A DNA stretch of 40,359 nucleotides, from positions 1-40,359 of the forward strand of contig JAOAJY010000005.1 in NCBI GenBank assembly GCA_026413965.1, written 5' to 3'. The notes under the pieces were generated by a model. It made no database searches. It saw nothing but the letters and a program-made list of their open reading frames with translations, and was not told where the DNA came from. Shown in pieces: positions 24,857-32,700 of the stretch. The translations under genes and the position numbers were made by a program. This stretch comes from Microcaldota archaeon. Its GTDB lineage: Archaea; Micrarchaeota; Micrarchaeia; Anstonellales; Anstonellaceae. The stretch's first letter is position 1. Each line of letters starts with the position of its first letter.

Positions 24857-24863
24857 TTTAAAA
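24857..24863. promoter_or_regulatory. Single TATA-like core between the helical protein gene and herA
   Basis: TTTAAAA, centred at about 24860, lies about 26 bp from ATG 24886 (herA) and about 25 bp from GTG 24835 on the minus strand. Its core TTTAAA is palindromic, so it could direct both genes. Confidence 0.5.
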
Positions 24864-24885
24864 CGTTAATGGTGAAGTGCAAAGC

Positions 24886-26403
24886 ATGCAAGAAAATGGC
24901 GTGCTTGGCACGGTGATATCCACCCAAGACGGCCCGACCACCCAGTCTTTCTCATTTGTGATATCCAGCCGCTCTGTGCGCAAAGGGCAGTTTGTCAAGG
25001 TCAAAAGCGAGCCAGGGGCAGGCGTGGCGATAGGCTCGGTTTCCGAAATCACCCGCGCGAACAGGTATTTTGAGAGGGCAGAGGCGGTTGCGGAATATGA
25101 AAGAAGCTCCCCCATGACAGAGAATTTCCCAACCGCAGACTGGGAGTATGTGGTCGCCAACGTCAAGGTGCATGGGGTTTTTGAGGAAGGCAGGATAGCC
25201 AGAAGCTCTTTTCCAGTCGCTCCAGGAAGCAGAGTGCATCTGGCAGAGGATGAGCTTCTCAAAAGATTCCTGCAGCTTGATGACTCCGGCCTTGAGCTGG
25301 GCACCCTACAGCACCATCATCTGCCAGTTAGGGTGTCCATGAGCAAGCTTTTGGAAAAGCACCTTGCGATTCTTGCCATGTCTGGAAGCGGGAAATCCTA
25401 CCTTACCTCAGTCATGATTGAGGAGCTTTTGGACCGCAAGCTTTCTGATGGCAGGATAGCCATAGTTGTTTTGGACAGCCACGGAGAGTACATAGGCTTC
25501 AGGCAGACGCAGTATGGCTCCAGCACAGAGGTTATTGACGCGAAAAAGCTCAAGATAGCCTTCAGGCGGGTGAGCCCGCAGGCGCTCCGCGAGTGGTCGC
25601 CTGAAATCTCGGCTGCGCAAATCAGGGAGCTTGCCCCTGTGATGGAGAGGCTGAAGGCGGAGAAAAAGGAGAAAGGAGAGCCTTATGCCTTGCAGGACTT
25701 GATTTTGCGGGCAGAGCAGGAGATAGAGAAGGAAAATGTCCGCAGGCCGCTTGTGGCTTGGCTTTCTGAGCTGTCTAAGCTCAAGATTTTTTCCGCATCA
25801 GACCAGCCAAAGCTTGAGCAGGCGGTGCTGCCAGGGAAGCTTGTTGTGGTGGACTTGTCAAGCATTGAGAATGCGAAGAAGAAGCAGATTCTGGTCTCAT
25901 ACATATGCAAGCGCCTCTTCAAATTGCGCAAGGCAGGCAAAGTCCCTCCGTTCCTTCTTGTAGTGGAGGAAGCCCACAATTTCGCCCCAGAGAAGATGGA
26001 GAAGGAGTCTGCTCTTGCGAAGGGCCCGATTATCACCATGGCAAGAGAGGGCAGGAAGTTCGGAGCCTGCCTTTGCCTAATCTCGCAAAGGCCTGTCCAT
26101 CTTTCAACCACTGCCCTCGCCCAATGCAACACAAACATCATACTCAGGATAACCAACCCATTTGACATAAAGCATGTGGGCGAAAGCTGCGAAGGGATAG
26201 ACAGCGGAATGCTGGATTCAATAACCACGCTGCGGGTTGGGGAGGCTTTATTGGTCGGAGAGGCAGTAAGCTCCCCAATATTTGTCCAAATAAGGAGAAG
26301 GAAATCCGAATTTCCTTCAAGGGGAAAGGACCTTGCGCAGCTTGCCAAGGCTTTTGAGGAAAGCATGGAGAGAAAAAAGCAGGACATAGAGGCTTTCTTG
26401 TAG
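24886..26403 (+). CDS. herA: HerA bipolar DNA helicase/translocase
   Basis: A 505-residue FtsK/HerA-family hexameric ATPase. The N-terminal HAS barrel is followed by Walker A LAMSGSGKSYLTSVM, VLDSHGEYIGF, a helical insert, Walker B FLLVVEEAHNFAPE, the sensor/arginine-finger region MAREGRKFGACLCLISQRP, and a C-terminal brace ending in a charged helix. HerA works with the nuclease NurA and with Mre11-Rad50 to resect DNA ends in archaea. Rad50 is present 2 kb away on the other strand, but neither NurA nor Mre11 is in the window. ATG 24886 fits the TATA core; the track start 24877 is a GTG. Confidence 0.93.
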   Translation: MQENGVLGTVISTQDGPTTQSFSFVISSRSVRKGQFVKVKSEPGAGVAIGSVSEITRANRYFERAEAVAEYERSSPMTENFPTADWEYVVANVKVHGVFEEGRIARSSFPVAPGSRVHLAEDELLKRFLQLDDSGLELGTLQHHHLPVRVSMSKLLEKHLAILAMSGSGKSYLTSVMIEELLDRKLSDGRIAIVVLDSHGEYIGFRQTQYGSSTEVIDAKKLKIAFRRVSPQALREWSPEISAAQIRELAPVMERLKAEKKEKGEPYALQDLILRAEQEIEKENVRRPLVAWLSELSKLKIFSASDQPKLEQAVLPGKLVVVDLSSIENAKKKQILVSYICKRLFKLRKAGKVPPFLLVVEEAHNFAPEKMEKESALAKGPIITMAREGRKFGACLCLISQRPVHLSTTALAQCNTNIILRITNPFDIKHVGESCEGIDSGMLDSITTLRVGEALLVGEAVSSPIFVQIRRRKSEFPSRGKDLAQLAKAFEESMERKKQDIEAFL

Positions 26404-26412
26404 GGTGGTGGA

Positions 26413-27348
26413 ATGGCGGCAGTTGAAGAGTCTGGAATGAAAAATTCAATCATCAAGGACGTGCTTGGCAGGGCGATTGTGCAAACCGTGGCGCGCTCCA
26501 AAAGGCCGCACGATTCAGCAAGGGAAAGGGTGAAAAAAACAGTCCCTCCTGAAAAGTGCTTCTTCTGCCCTGGAAATGAGCATTTGACTCCTCCTGAGCT
26601 TGCCCGAGCCGAGCGCGGCGGAAAGTGGGAGGTCCGCGTTTTTCCAAACAAGTTCCCAGCTTTCTCCAAAGACAGCAAGAAGGCTTATGGGAGGCACGAG
26701 GTCATAGTGGAGACTCCTGACCACGGCAAGACCCTGTCTGAGCTTTCAGTTGAGAATCTTTCGGATTATCTGGAGATTCTTAAAGGCAGGATGATGGATG
26801 CCAAAAAGGACCCTTCTCTTGCCTACACATGCATTTTCAAGAACGAGGGTAAGGACGCAGGGGCTTCTCTTGAGCATTCCCATTCGCAGCTGGTTGGCAT
26901 GGCATTGGTGCCCAAGCTCGTCAAACGAATGGCCAAAAGATGCGAAGCCATATCCACAATCCCAAGAAAGCAGGCAAAGAACGTTTTTTACGAAAACCGG
27001 CTTTTTTGGGCAGTCTGCCCGAAAGGCTCGCGCTTCCAGCACGAGATTTGGATAATCCCGAAATTCAGGGCAAATTCGCTTGATGCTTTGAGCCAGCAGC
27101 AGATTTCGGAGTTGGCTGACGCGCTGAAAAAGTCCCTTTTTGCCCTTGACTTGCTCACTGGCTTTGCCCCATACAACATAGTTTTCCATTCTGCGCCGCA
27201 TGCTGGCGGCGATTTTCCTTTCCATGTCCAGATTCTTCCCAGGCTTTCCCAGTGGGCTGGCTTTGAGCTTGGGACGGATATGGTCATGACCTCTGCTGTC
27301 CCGTCGCAGTCGGCAAAGCTCCTTAAGGCGTTAATAGAGGCAGGCTAA
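26413..27348 (+). CDS. Galactose-1-phosphate uridylyltransferase family protein (HIT superfamily)
   Basis: A 311-residue GalT-like nucleotidylyltransferase. The active-site triad motif is SLEHSHSQLVGM (HxHxQ), the first histidine being the nucleophile that carries UMP. The N-terminal zinc-site CFFCPGNEHLTPPE, VRVFPNKFPAF and the C-terminal HSAPHAGGDFPFHVQILP (second zinc/HxH half) complete the two-lobed fold. It probably interconverts sugar-1-phosphates and NDP-sugars; archaeal relatives vary in substrate, so galT is not asserted. It starts 9 bases after herA. No other Leloir-pathway gene is in the window. Confidence 0.88.
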   Translation: MAAVEESGMKNSIIKDVLGRAIVQTVARSKRPHDSARERVKKTVPPEKCFFCPGNEHLTPPELARAERGGKWEVRVFPNKFPAFSKDSKKAYGRHEVIVETPDHGKTLSELSVENLSDYLEILKGRMMDAKKDPSLAYTCIFKNEGKDAGASLEHSHSQLVGMALVPKLVKRMAKRCEAISTIPRKQAKNVFYENRLFWAVCPKGSRFQHEIWIIPKFRANSLDALSQQQISELADALKKSLFALDLLTGFAPYNIVFHSAPHAGGDFPFHVQILPRLSQWAGFELGTDMVMTSAVPSQSAKLLKALIEAG

Positions 27349-27363
27349 GCCTTCTTGCAAGGT

Positions 27364-27371
27364 TTTTTATA
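27364..27371 (+). promoter_or_regulatory. TATA-like element before the 74-residue gene
   Basis: TTTTTATA lies about 50 bp before ATG 27417, so this transcript would have a leader of about 25 bases including a GGGAG ribosome site 4 bases before the ATG. Confidence 0.45.
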
Positions 27372-27416
27372 TCCTTCTTCACATATCTAACCATATCTTG
27401 TCAAGGGTCTGGGAGA

Positions 27417-27641
27417 ATGACTGAGACAAAAAGCAACAAGCTTAGCCTAATCCAAAAGCCCCTTCCTGCAATAGCGGAGCGGATGGTGCGCAAAAAGGAG
27501 ATACAGGACTATTTCGAGAAAAACCTCCGCCCACTGCTTTCCAAAATGAAGGACAGGGTGCGCAAAGTTGCCAGGATATCCTATGTTTTCATTCGGGACA
27601 AGAAGCTCACGAGGTTTGATTTTGCAAAGGTGCGCGAATGA
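27417..27641 (+). CDS. Small basic protein of unknown function
   Basis: A 74-residue, highly basic protein (IAERMVRKKEIQDYF, KMKDRVRKVARISYVFIRD) predicted as two or three helices. No family is recognised. It has GGGAG 4 bases before its ATG, and its stop overlaps the next start (ATGA), so it is translated with the kinase-like protein and is likely to be a functional partner. The base composition matches the neighbouring genes. Confidence 0.7.
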   Translation: MTETKSNKLSLIQKPLPAIAERMVRKKEIQDYFEKNLRPLLSKMKDRVRKVARISYVFIRDKKLTRFDFAKVRE

Positions 27642-28291
27642 ACAGCTATGCGGTGCTTGCCTCTGGGTTTGAGCATCTAAGCTATCCTTTGGGCAAAATC
27701 CAGTCTTGCGACAAATTGTCATTCACGTGCGCAAAGCAGAATTTCATGCTGCACAAGCTTAGGAGCAAAACCCAGGCGGAAATGATAATCGGCTCATCTG
27801 ACTGGATTTCCGCCCACTCTTCCCTGCCGGTTGGCTATGTCGAGAATTACCAAAGGGAAGTATTCCTGGTCTGCGCAGTCTCAGGCAATAGCCTGCCGCC
27901 TGAAGGCATGGACAAGAAAAGCAGGATGGATTATTGCGTCGCGGTCATAAGAAGGCTTTCAGCTTTGCATTCTGAGGGGTTTGGCTGCGGCGGCATTTCT
28001 CCAGAGGGGGTTGAATATTTCCGCAAAGAGGCAAGGCTCAAAGACCCGTCAACGATTTTCGCCTTAAGCGATGAGGACCGCATTTTTTTTGAGGCTGCTG
28101 CCACGCTGCGCTCTCTTTTGGCAAAAGGATACGCGGGCAAAAAGGAGCTCCCCTACCTAGCGTCAGTATATCTGTCCAGCTCCCCGATATGCCGGGACGG
28201 GGCAGTTGCCTACATCAAGGGCAGAGGGCTTTCTTGCGCAAAGCCGCATCTTGCAATAGCCGAGGCTGCGATGAGGTTTCTTGGGGTCTAA
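27638..28291 (+). CDS. Divergent protein-kinase-like protein
   Basis: A 217-residue soluble protein without an exact family match. The central segment VIRRLSALHSEGFGCGGISP, followed by EGVEY and then LKDPSTIFALSDEDRIFFEA, has the order of a kinase catalytic loop (LHxxGfxHgdlxpeN) followed by a DFG-like aspartate. The usual catalytic His-x-Asp is replaced by CGGIS. The N-terminal lobe lacks an obvious glycine-rich loop and VAIK lysine. It may be a pseudokinase or a very diverged small kinase. It is coupled to the upstream basic protein and ends at the very base where the convergent rad50 stop begins. Confidence 0.7.
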   Translation: MNSYAVLASGFEHLSYPLGKIQSCDKLSFTCAKQNFMLHKLRSKTQAEMIIGSSDWISAHSSLPVGYVENYQREVFLVCAVSGNSLPPEGMDKKSRMDYCVAVIRRLSALHSEGFGCGGISPEGVEYFRKEARLKDPSTIFALSDEDRIFFEAAATLRSLLAKGYAGKKELPYLASVYLSSSPICRDGAVAYIKGRGLSCAKPHLAIAEAAMRFLGV

Positions 28292-30595
28292 TCAGCTTTC
28301 TTTTTTGACCTGGGTCGGCTGGTTTTTTGACTTGTCCCTCTCAAGCCGGAAAACCGCGCCTTCTGCGCCTTCAGCCAGCGCCGGCTCATGCGTTATCACG
28401 AATGTCTGCTCCACAATCGAGGGTATCTTCTTGCCTATCGCCTGGGATAGCATGGAAATGGCTTCAGAATCCAAATTATGCGTTGGCTCGTCCAATATCA
28501 GCCAAGACAAATCTGGCGTCAAAACAGCCGCAAAAGCTATCCGCAAAGCGAGGCAGAGGCAAGCCCTCTCTCCCCCAGAGGCTATGGCATCAACATCAGC
28601 CCAGCCTCCTGCCTTGCGCATCATGAGCCGGTAGTCCTTGTCATCAGCCTCCAGCTTGACTTCCGGATAGTCTCCATAAGGATAAATGGAAGGCCATATC
28701 TCCCCAAGCGCCTGGTTTATCTCCTCAACAAAAAGATTGCGCATCTCAGACTGCGCTGACAGCAGGCTGTTTTTGTATATCACCATGCTGCTGGCAGCCT
28801 CGCTGTATTTTGCCGCAAGTATCCGCTTCCTCTCAAGCTCAGCAAGCGTTTCCCTCTCTTTTTTTAGCATCTGCTCAATCAAGCCAAGCTGGCTTCTCTC
28901 AGCCTGTAGCTGCGCCTCTGTTTTGGCGCGCTCCACCCTGAGGTTCTCCGCCTCTTTCCTCCAAGCCTCGTGCTCCTCCTCGCTGAATTTCATCTGCGAA
29001 AGCCTCTGCTCTGCTGCAATCAGCTTCTCTTCCGCATCTTTCAAGTCTTGGAAAAGCTGGTTGGCCCTCAAAGCTTCCTCAAGGCTGCTTCTTGCTTCCT
29101 GGGCTTTCTTCTCGCATGCAGCAAGCGCATCCTCCAGGCTTTCAGCAAGCTGCTCTGCCTGGCTCTTTTTTCTGATGGCATCCTCCAGCTCTTTCCTTGC
29201 CAACTCCGCGCCTTCAGCCTCCTCTTTGAGCATGGCAAGCTCCTTTTCCATCACTTTGGCTTGCTGCAGGGTTTTTTGGAGCCTCTCAGCCTCGCTCTTT
29301 CTTTGGGAAGCCGCCTGCCCTTCCAATGAAGCCTCTTTTCTTTTTTGCTCAAGCTTTCTTTTCTTCTCTTCCCTCAAGGCTGATGCTCTGCCTTCAGGCA
29401 AGTCTGAATCGCAAACAGGGCATTTGGCCCCAGCCTCCGCCAGCACCTTGACAGCATTTTCCATCTCCTCTGCCTCGGCAAGCAGGCGCGACTGGCTTTC
29501 AGCATGAAGCGCCGCGTCCTTCTGCAAATCCGCAAGCAATCTTTCAATCTCAAGCAAGCTTTTGCCTTCCAAAAACCGATTCATATTTGAGGAAATCTCC
29601 GCTGCCCTTCTGCCTTTCGCCTCAGCTGCTTTCAGCTTGCTTTCCAGCACTGCCATGCTGCTTTTGGCTGATGAAAGCAAGGCCTGGGCATCCTTGATTT
29701 TGCTTTTGCATACTGCAACTTCACGCTCAGCCTCAGCCTTTTTTGACGAAAGCTCCCTAAGCTCGCTTTCCTCAAAACGCTTCTTGCCATGGCACTCTTC
29801 CCTCAGCCTCTCCAAAGCGCCTTTTGCCTGCTGCGATTCTGAGCGGAGAGCCATCCACTCCGCCCTGGCTTTTTCAAGCGCCAAAAGAGCCTCCTTCTTC
29901 TCGTTGAGCAGGCGTGAGAGCCTCTCATTTTTTTCGGCAAGAGCAAAAATTGCTTCTTGCCTGCCTGCCTTCTGCGACTCCAGCTCAGCAATCTTTTTTT
30001 CAGCCTCTGCTATCCTTTCTGGCTGGCAGCTTGAGGACAAAAGCTCCGCCTGCTCGTAAAGCTTGGTTGAGGCTGCCTGGGCAGCTTCCCTTGCCAAATC
30101 AAACTGCCCAAGCCCAAGCAAGCCGTCAATCTCCTCCTTTCTTGACCTGGGGTTGAGCAAAAGAAGGTAGTCTATTTTGTTTTGCTCTGAGTAAATCGCC
30201 CTTGTGAAAAGATCGTAGTCCACCCCCAAGATTTCCTGGACAAATTCTGTGACTGCCCTGGCTCCCTTTTGCACAAGCTTGCCGTCCTGCCGAGCCTCTG
30301 CCTCAGAAATCTTTTTGCCCACCCTCCTTTCAATCCTATACCGCTTGCCACCTTTCTCAAATTCCAGCTCCACCAAAGCGTATGTGGCTTGGCTTCCTGA
30401 GCTGACCAAGTTCTCTGTGCTCTGGTCCCTTCTGCTCATTTTTGGGAAGTTCCCATAGAGGGCAAAGCATATTGCGTCCAAAACAGAGCTTTTGCCTGCA
30501 CCCATCCTCCCAAGCAGTATGTTGGCTCCCCTGCTGAAATAGAACTGCGAAGATGAGTGGGACTTCCAATTCTCAAGGCGAAGATGCAATATCAC
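28292..30595 (-). CDS. rad50: Rad50-like SMC-family ATPase
   Basis: A 767-residue ABC-type ATPase of DNA double-strand-break repair. The N-terminal lobe has Walker A LLGRMGAGKSSVLDAI (about 30-39) and the Q-loop TRAIYSEQNKIDYLL. Long coiled-coil arms flank the zinc hook KCPVCDSDLP (CxxC at 392-395), which dimerises Rad50. The C-terminal lobe has the signature ASGGERACLCLALRIAF, Walker B WLILDEPTHNLD and the His-switch VITHEPAL. It is shorter than typical archaeal Rad50 (about 850-900), with the loss in the coiled coils. No mre11 is adjacent; the upstream gene on the same strand is the 77-residue protein 15 bases away. Confidence 0.92.
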   Translation of the reverse strand: MILHLRLENWKSHSSSQFYFSRGANILLGRMGAGKSSVLDAICFALYGNFPKMSRRDQSTENLVSSGSQATYALVELEFEKGGKRYRIERRVGKKISEAEARQDGKLVQKGARAVTEFVQEILGVDYDLFTRAIYSEQNKIDYLLLLNPRSRKEEIDGLLGLGQFDLAREAAQAASTKLYEQAELLSSSCQPERIAEAEKKIAELESQKAGRQEAIFALAEKNERLSRLLNEKKEALLALEKARAEWMALRSESQQAKGALERLREECHGKKRFEESELRELSSKKAEAEREVAVCKSKIKDAQALLSSAKSSMAVLESKLKAAEAKGRRAAEISSNMNRFLEGKSLLEIERLLADLQKDAALHAESQSRLLAEAEEMENAVKVLAEAGAKCPVCDSDLPEGRASALREEKKRKLEQKRKEASLEGQAASQRKSEAERLQKTLQQAKVMEKELAMLKEEAEGAELARKELEDAIRKKSQAEQLAESLEDALAACEKKAQEARSSLEEALRANQLFQDLKDAEEKLIAAEQRLSQMKFSEEEHEAWRKEAENLRVERAKTEAQLQAERSQLGLIEQMLKKERETLAELERKRILAAKYSEAASSMVIYKNSLLSAQSEMRNLFVEEINQALGEIWPSIYPYGDYPEVKLEADDKDYRLMMRKAGGWADVDAIASGGERACLCLALRIAFAAVLTPDLSWLILDEPTHNLDSEAISMLSQAIGKKIPSIVEQTFVITHEPALAEGAEGAVFRLERDKSKNQPTQVKKES

Positions 30596-30610
30596 ATTTT
30601 CCCTCGCAAG

Positions 30611-30844
30611 CTAAAATATTTCCTCAATGCTGCTGCAGCGGGCTTTGTAAACCTCCACATATGCGCGATAGCGCATGAAAAAACGGTCTGCCATGCCCTC
30701 CGCAGAGTCCTCCACCACCAGGACTGATTTGGTTTTCCATGGGTATGAAGACAGCCGGCTTTTGCCCAAGTCGTAGTAAAAGCGCCTTTTTACGCGGTTG
30801 TAGTCCCGCAGGCGAGTCTTTATGTCGTAAAAGTAAATCAGCAT
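30611..30844 (-). CDS. Small protein of unknown function upstream of rad50, Cas2-like in pattern
   Basis: A 77-residue protein starting MLIYFYDIKTRLRDYNRVKR, then WKTKSVLVVEDSAEGMADRF and YVEVYKARC. A short hydrophobic strand ending in YDI, a basic helix, a KSVLVV strand, an acidic helix and a final strand suggest a ferredoxin-like fold. The YD plus S-V pattern resembles Cas2/VapD proteins, but no CRISPR or cas1 is present and the resemblance is not proof. It lies 15 bases before rad50 on the same strand and is likely in its operon. A TTTTATG block at about 30878-30884 may be its promoter. Confidence 0.7.
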   Translation of the reverse strand: MLIYFYDIKTRLRDYNRVKRRFYYDLGKSRLSSYPWKTKSVLVVEDSAEGMADRFFMRYRAYVEVYKARCSSIEEIF

Positions 30845-30914
30845 GGAAACACGCCACCCATGTGTCCATGGTTACATAAAAGCCTTTTCTTTTCGCGCAA
30901 TCTCTTTTGGATTC

Positions 30915-31169
30915 TCAAAGCCGGTCCATGGAGACTACTTCCACTCCGGAAACATTGGGAAGCTTGCCTGCCTTCTCCTCAAGAAGGTCCGCGCCGCCAG
31001 CCCCGTCCTCCACTATGAAAGTCAGCATCAGCGCCACAATTCCAAAGGCAACAGGCTGCTCCTCCACCTTGTAGGGCTTAAGCTGGGAAACTGCGTCTTC
31101 TTTCAGCTTTTCAAAGCCTTCCATGCTTTCAGGCATCACTTTCAGGACCACTGCCACCTTTCCCATCAA
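30915..31169 (-). CDS. Translation elongation factor aEF-1 beta
   Basis: An 84-residue protein with the full archaeal EF-1B pattern: MGKVAVVLKVMPESMEGFEK at the start, VEEQPVAFGIVALMLTFIVED in the middle, and VSGVEVVSMDRL at the end. It exchanges GDP for GTP on EF-1 alpha (aEF1A). The start may be 31169 or the next ATG at 31166; AAGGTGC lies 5 bases upstream. The zinc-ribbon gene directly upstream, 6 bases away, is a conserved partner of this gene in many archaea. Confidence 0.95.
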   Translation of the reverse strand: MMGKVAVVLKVMPESMEGFEKLKEDAVSQLKPYKVEEQPVAFGIVALMLTFIVEDGAGGADLLEEKAGKLPNVSGVEVVSMDRL

Positions 31170-31175
31170 AGCACC

Positions 31176-31331
31176 TTATGGCCCAATTTTGCCGGTTGAG
31201 GGGCAGACATACGGAAGGGAAATCCTCCTGCAGCTTTTGCACCTTACTATCTTCACCGAAGGGTCATAAGGAGACGGGAACTCGGAGTAGTCCCTGGTCT
31301 GCGATCCGCATGTTGTGCATTTTTTCAGCAT
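31176..31331 (-). CDS. Small zinc-ribbon protein (51 residues), missed by the ORF track
   Basis: Translating 31331 down to the TAA at 31176-31178 gives MLKKCTTCGSQTRDYSEFPS and on, ending SLPYVCPSTGKIGP. It matches the small archaeal zinc-ribbon proteins encoded next to aEF-1 beta, which typically have four CxxC-type pairs and end in GP after the last pair. Here the pairs CTTC (5-8) and CKSC (31-34) are intact, but the second pair is replaced by FPSPYDPS and the last is reduced to a single Cys (VCPS). One zinc site at most is expected. The gene is 6 bases before aEF-1 beta on the same strand. The role of the family is unclear, probably RNA or ribosome related. Confidence 0.85.
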   Translation of the reverse strand: MLKKCTTCGSQTRDYSEFPSPYDPSVKIVRCKSCRRISLPYVCPSTGKIGP

Positions 31332-31392
31332 GAAGCCTCACCTTTCAGCCATTTTAGTGGGCAATAAGGTTAAAAGCCTGGCGGTGCGGGAG

Positions 31393-32571
31393 TCAAAGAC
31401 CTGCCTGCCTGCGAAGCTCCTTTGCTTTGTCGGTCCTCTCCCAGCTGAAGTCAGGGTCTTGCCTGCCAAAATGCCCATAAGCTGCGGTCTTTGAGTAAAT
31501 GGGCCTGCGCAAGTCCAAGTCCTTTATTATCTGCCCAGGCTTGAGCCTGAAGTTTCTTTTTATCAGCTCCTCTATTTTCTCCTTGGGTATTTTCTCGGTG
31601 CCATAAGTCTCCACAAATATGGAAACCGGGTCCGCTATCCCTATCGCGTAGGCAAGCTGCACTTCGCATCTGTCCGCGATCCCTGCGGCAACTATGTTTT
31701 TGGCTATGTATCTTGCCATGTAGCATGCGGACCGGTCCACCTTGGTCGGGTCCTTTCCAGAAAAGCACCCTCCGCCATGAGATGCCATTCCGCCGTATGT
31801 GTCCGCAATTATTTTTCTTCCTGTAAGCCCGGTGTCTGCGGCAGGGCCGCCAAGCACAAACCTGCCTGTCCCATTGACTATCACTTTTGTGCTTTTTGAG
31901 AAGTATCCCCCAAGGACAGGCTTCACCACCTTCTCAATTATGTCTTTGCGTATCCTTTGGCGGCTTAGCCTCTTTCCGCCATAGCTTTCATCATGCTGGG
32001 CGGCTATCACAACAGCCGAGACTCTTTTTGGGCGGTGCTTCTCGTCGTACTCCACTGTCACTTGCGTCTTTCCGTCAGGGCGCAGGTAGGGGATCGCCTT
32101 CCTTTTTCTTGCCAAGCTGAGCTGATAGGCAAGCTTTTGCGCAAGCGAGATTGGCAAAGGCATAAGCTCAGGCGTTTCCCGGACAGCATATCCGAACATT
32201 ATTCCCTGGTCCCCTGCCCCTATATTCTCCAAATCATCCTCCCTCACCCCTCTGGATATGTCAGGCGATTGCGAGTGGATTGACACAAGAACCCCTGAGC
32301 CTTTGCAGTCAAAGTGGTACTCGGGCTTGTCATAGCCTATTTTCTCCAAAGTCTTGCGCACTATCCCCTCAACGTCAGCGTATCCTGAGGTGGTTATCTC
32401 TCCTGCCACCACCACAAGCCCAGTGGTTGCAAGGGTCTCCACAGCGACATGGGATTTCGGGTCCTGCTCCAAAAGATTGTCCAATATGGCATCAGATATC
32501 TGGTCGCAGACTTTGTCAGGATGCCCCTCAGTCACTGCCTCGGAAGTGAAAAAGTACGACCTTTCAGCCAT
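31393..32571 (-). CDS. metK: S-adenosylmethionine synthetase, bacterial/eukaryotic type
   Basis: A 392-residue enzyme making S-adenosylmethionine from methionine and ATP. All key motifs are present: [11 protein letters not shown] (16-20), [55 protein letters not shown] and [16 protein letters not shown]. This is the MetK form usual in bacteria; most archaea instead have the unrelated-looking archaeal MAT, so a transfer from bacteria is likely. ATG 32571 has GGTGG 4 bases upstream and a TATA element at 32601-32608. It is divergent from a diverged paralogue. Confidence 0.97.
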   Translation of the reverse strand: MAERSYFFTSEAVTEGHPDKVCDQISDAILDNLLEQDPKSHVAVETLATTGLVVVAGEITTSGYADVEGIVRKTLEKIGYDKPEYHFDCKGSGVLVSIHSQSPDISRGVREDDLENIGAGDQGIMFGYAVRETPELMPLPISLAQKLAYQLSLARKRKAIPYLRPDGKTQVTVEYDEKHRPKRVSAVVIAAQHDESYGGKRLSRQRIRKDIIEKVVKPVLGGYFSKSTKVIVNGTGRFVLGGPAADTGLTGRKIIADTYGGMASHGGGCFSGKDPTKVDRSACYMARYIAKNIVAAGIADRCEVQLAYAIGIADPVSIFVETYGTEKIPKEKIEELIKRNFRLKPGQIIKDLDLRRPIYSKTAAYGHFGRQDPDFSWERTDKAKELRRQAGL

Positions 32572-32600
32572 GAAACCACCTAGTGCCTCGCTGCTTCTTT

Positions 32601-32608
32601 ATTTATAA
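32601..32608 (-). promoter_or_regulatory. TATA element of metK
   Basis: TTATAAAT on the minus strand is centred about 33 bp before the metK ATG, giving a very short leader that includes part of the GGTGG site. Confidence 0.6.
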
Positions 32609-32669
32609 GCTGCGCTGCGGCTTTTATTCTAAAATGAATATTCTTTTTTGAATTTTATTATCAAAACGG

Positions 32670-32677
32670 TTTATATA
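32670..32677 (+). promoter_or_regulatory. TATA element of the MetK paralogue
   Basis: TTTATATA is centred about 27 bp before ATG 32701, preceded by a purine-rich AAAACGG that could be the BRE. A leaderless transcript is expected. Confidence 0.65.
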
Positions 32678-32700
32678 CTGCCTCTGCCGCAACAGCGCCC

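Noticed and set aside
28686-29507. 273-aa plus-strand ORF rich in Ser, Ala and Leu
   Set aside because: It lies antisense to the Rad50 coiled-coil region; the Ser/Ala bias is the mirror of Lys/Glu/Ala-rich codons. No ribosome site or homology.
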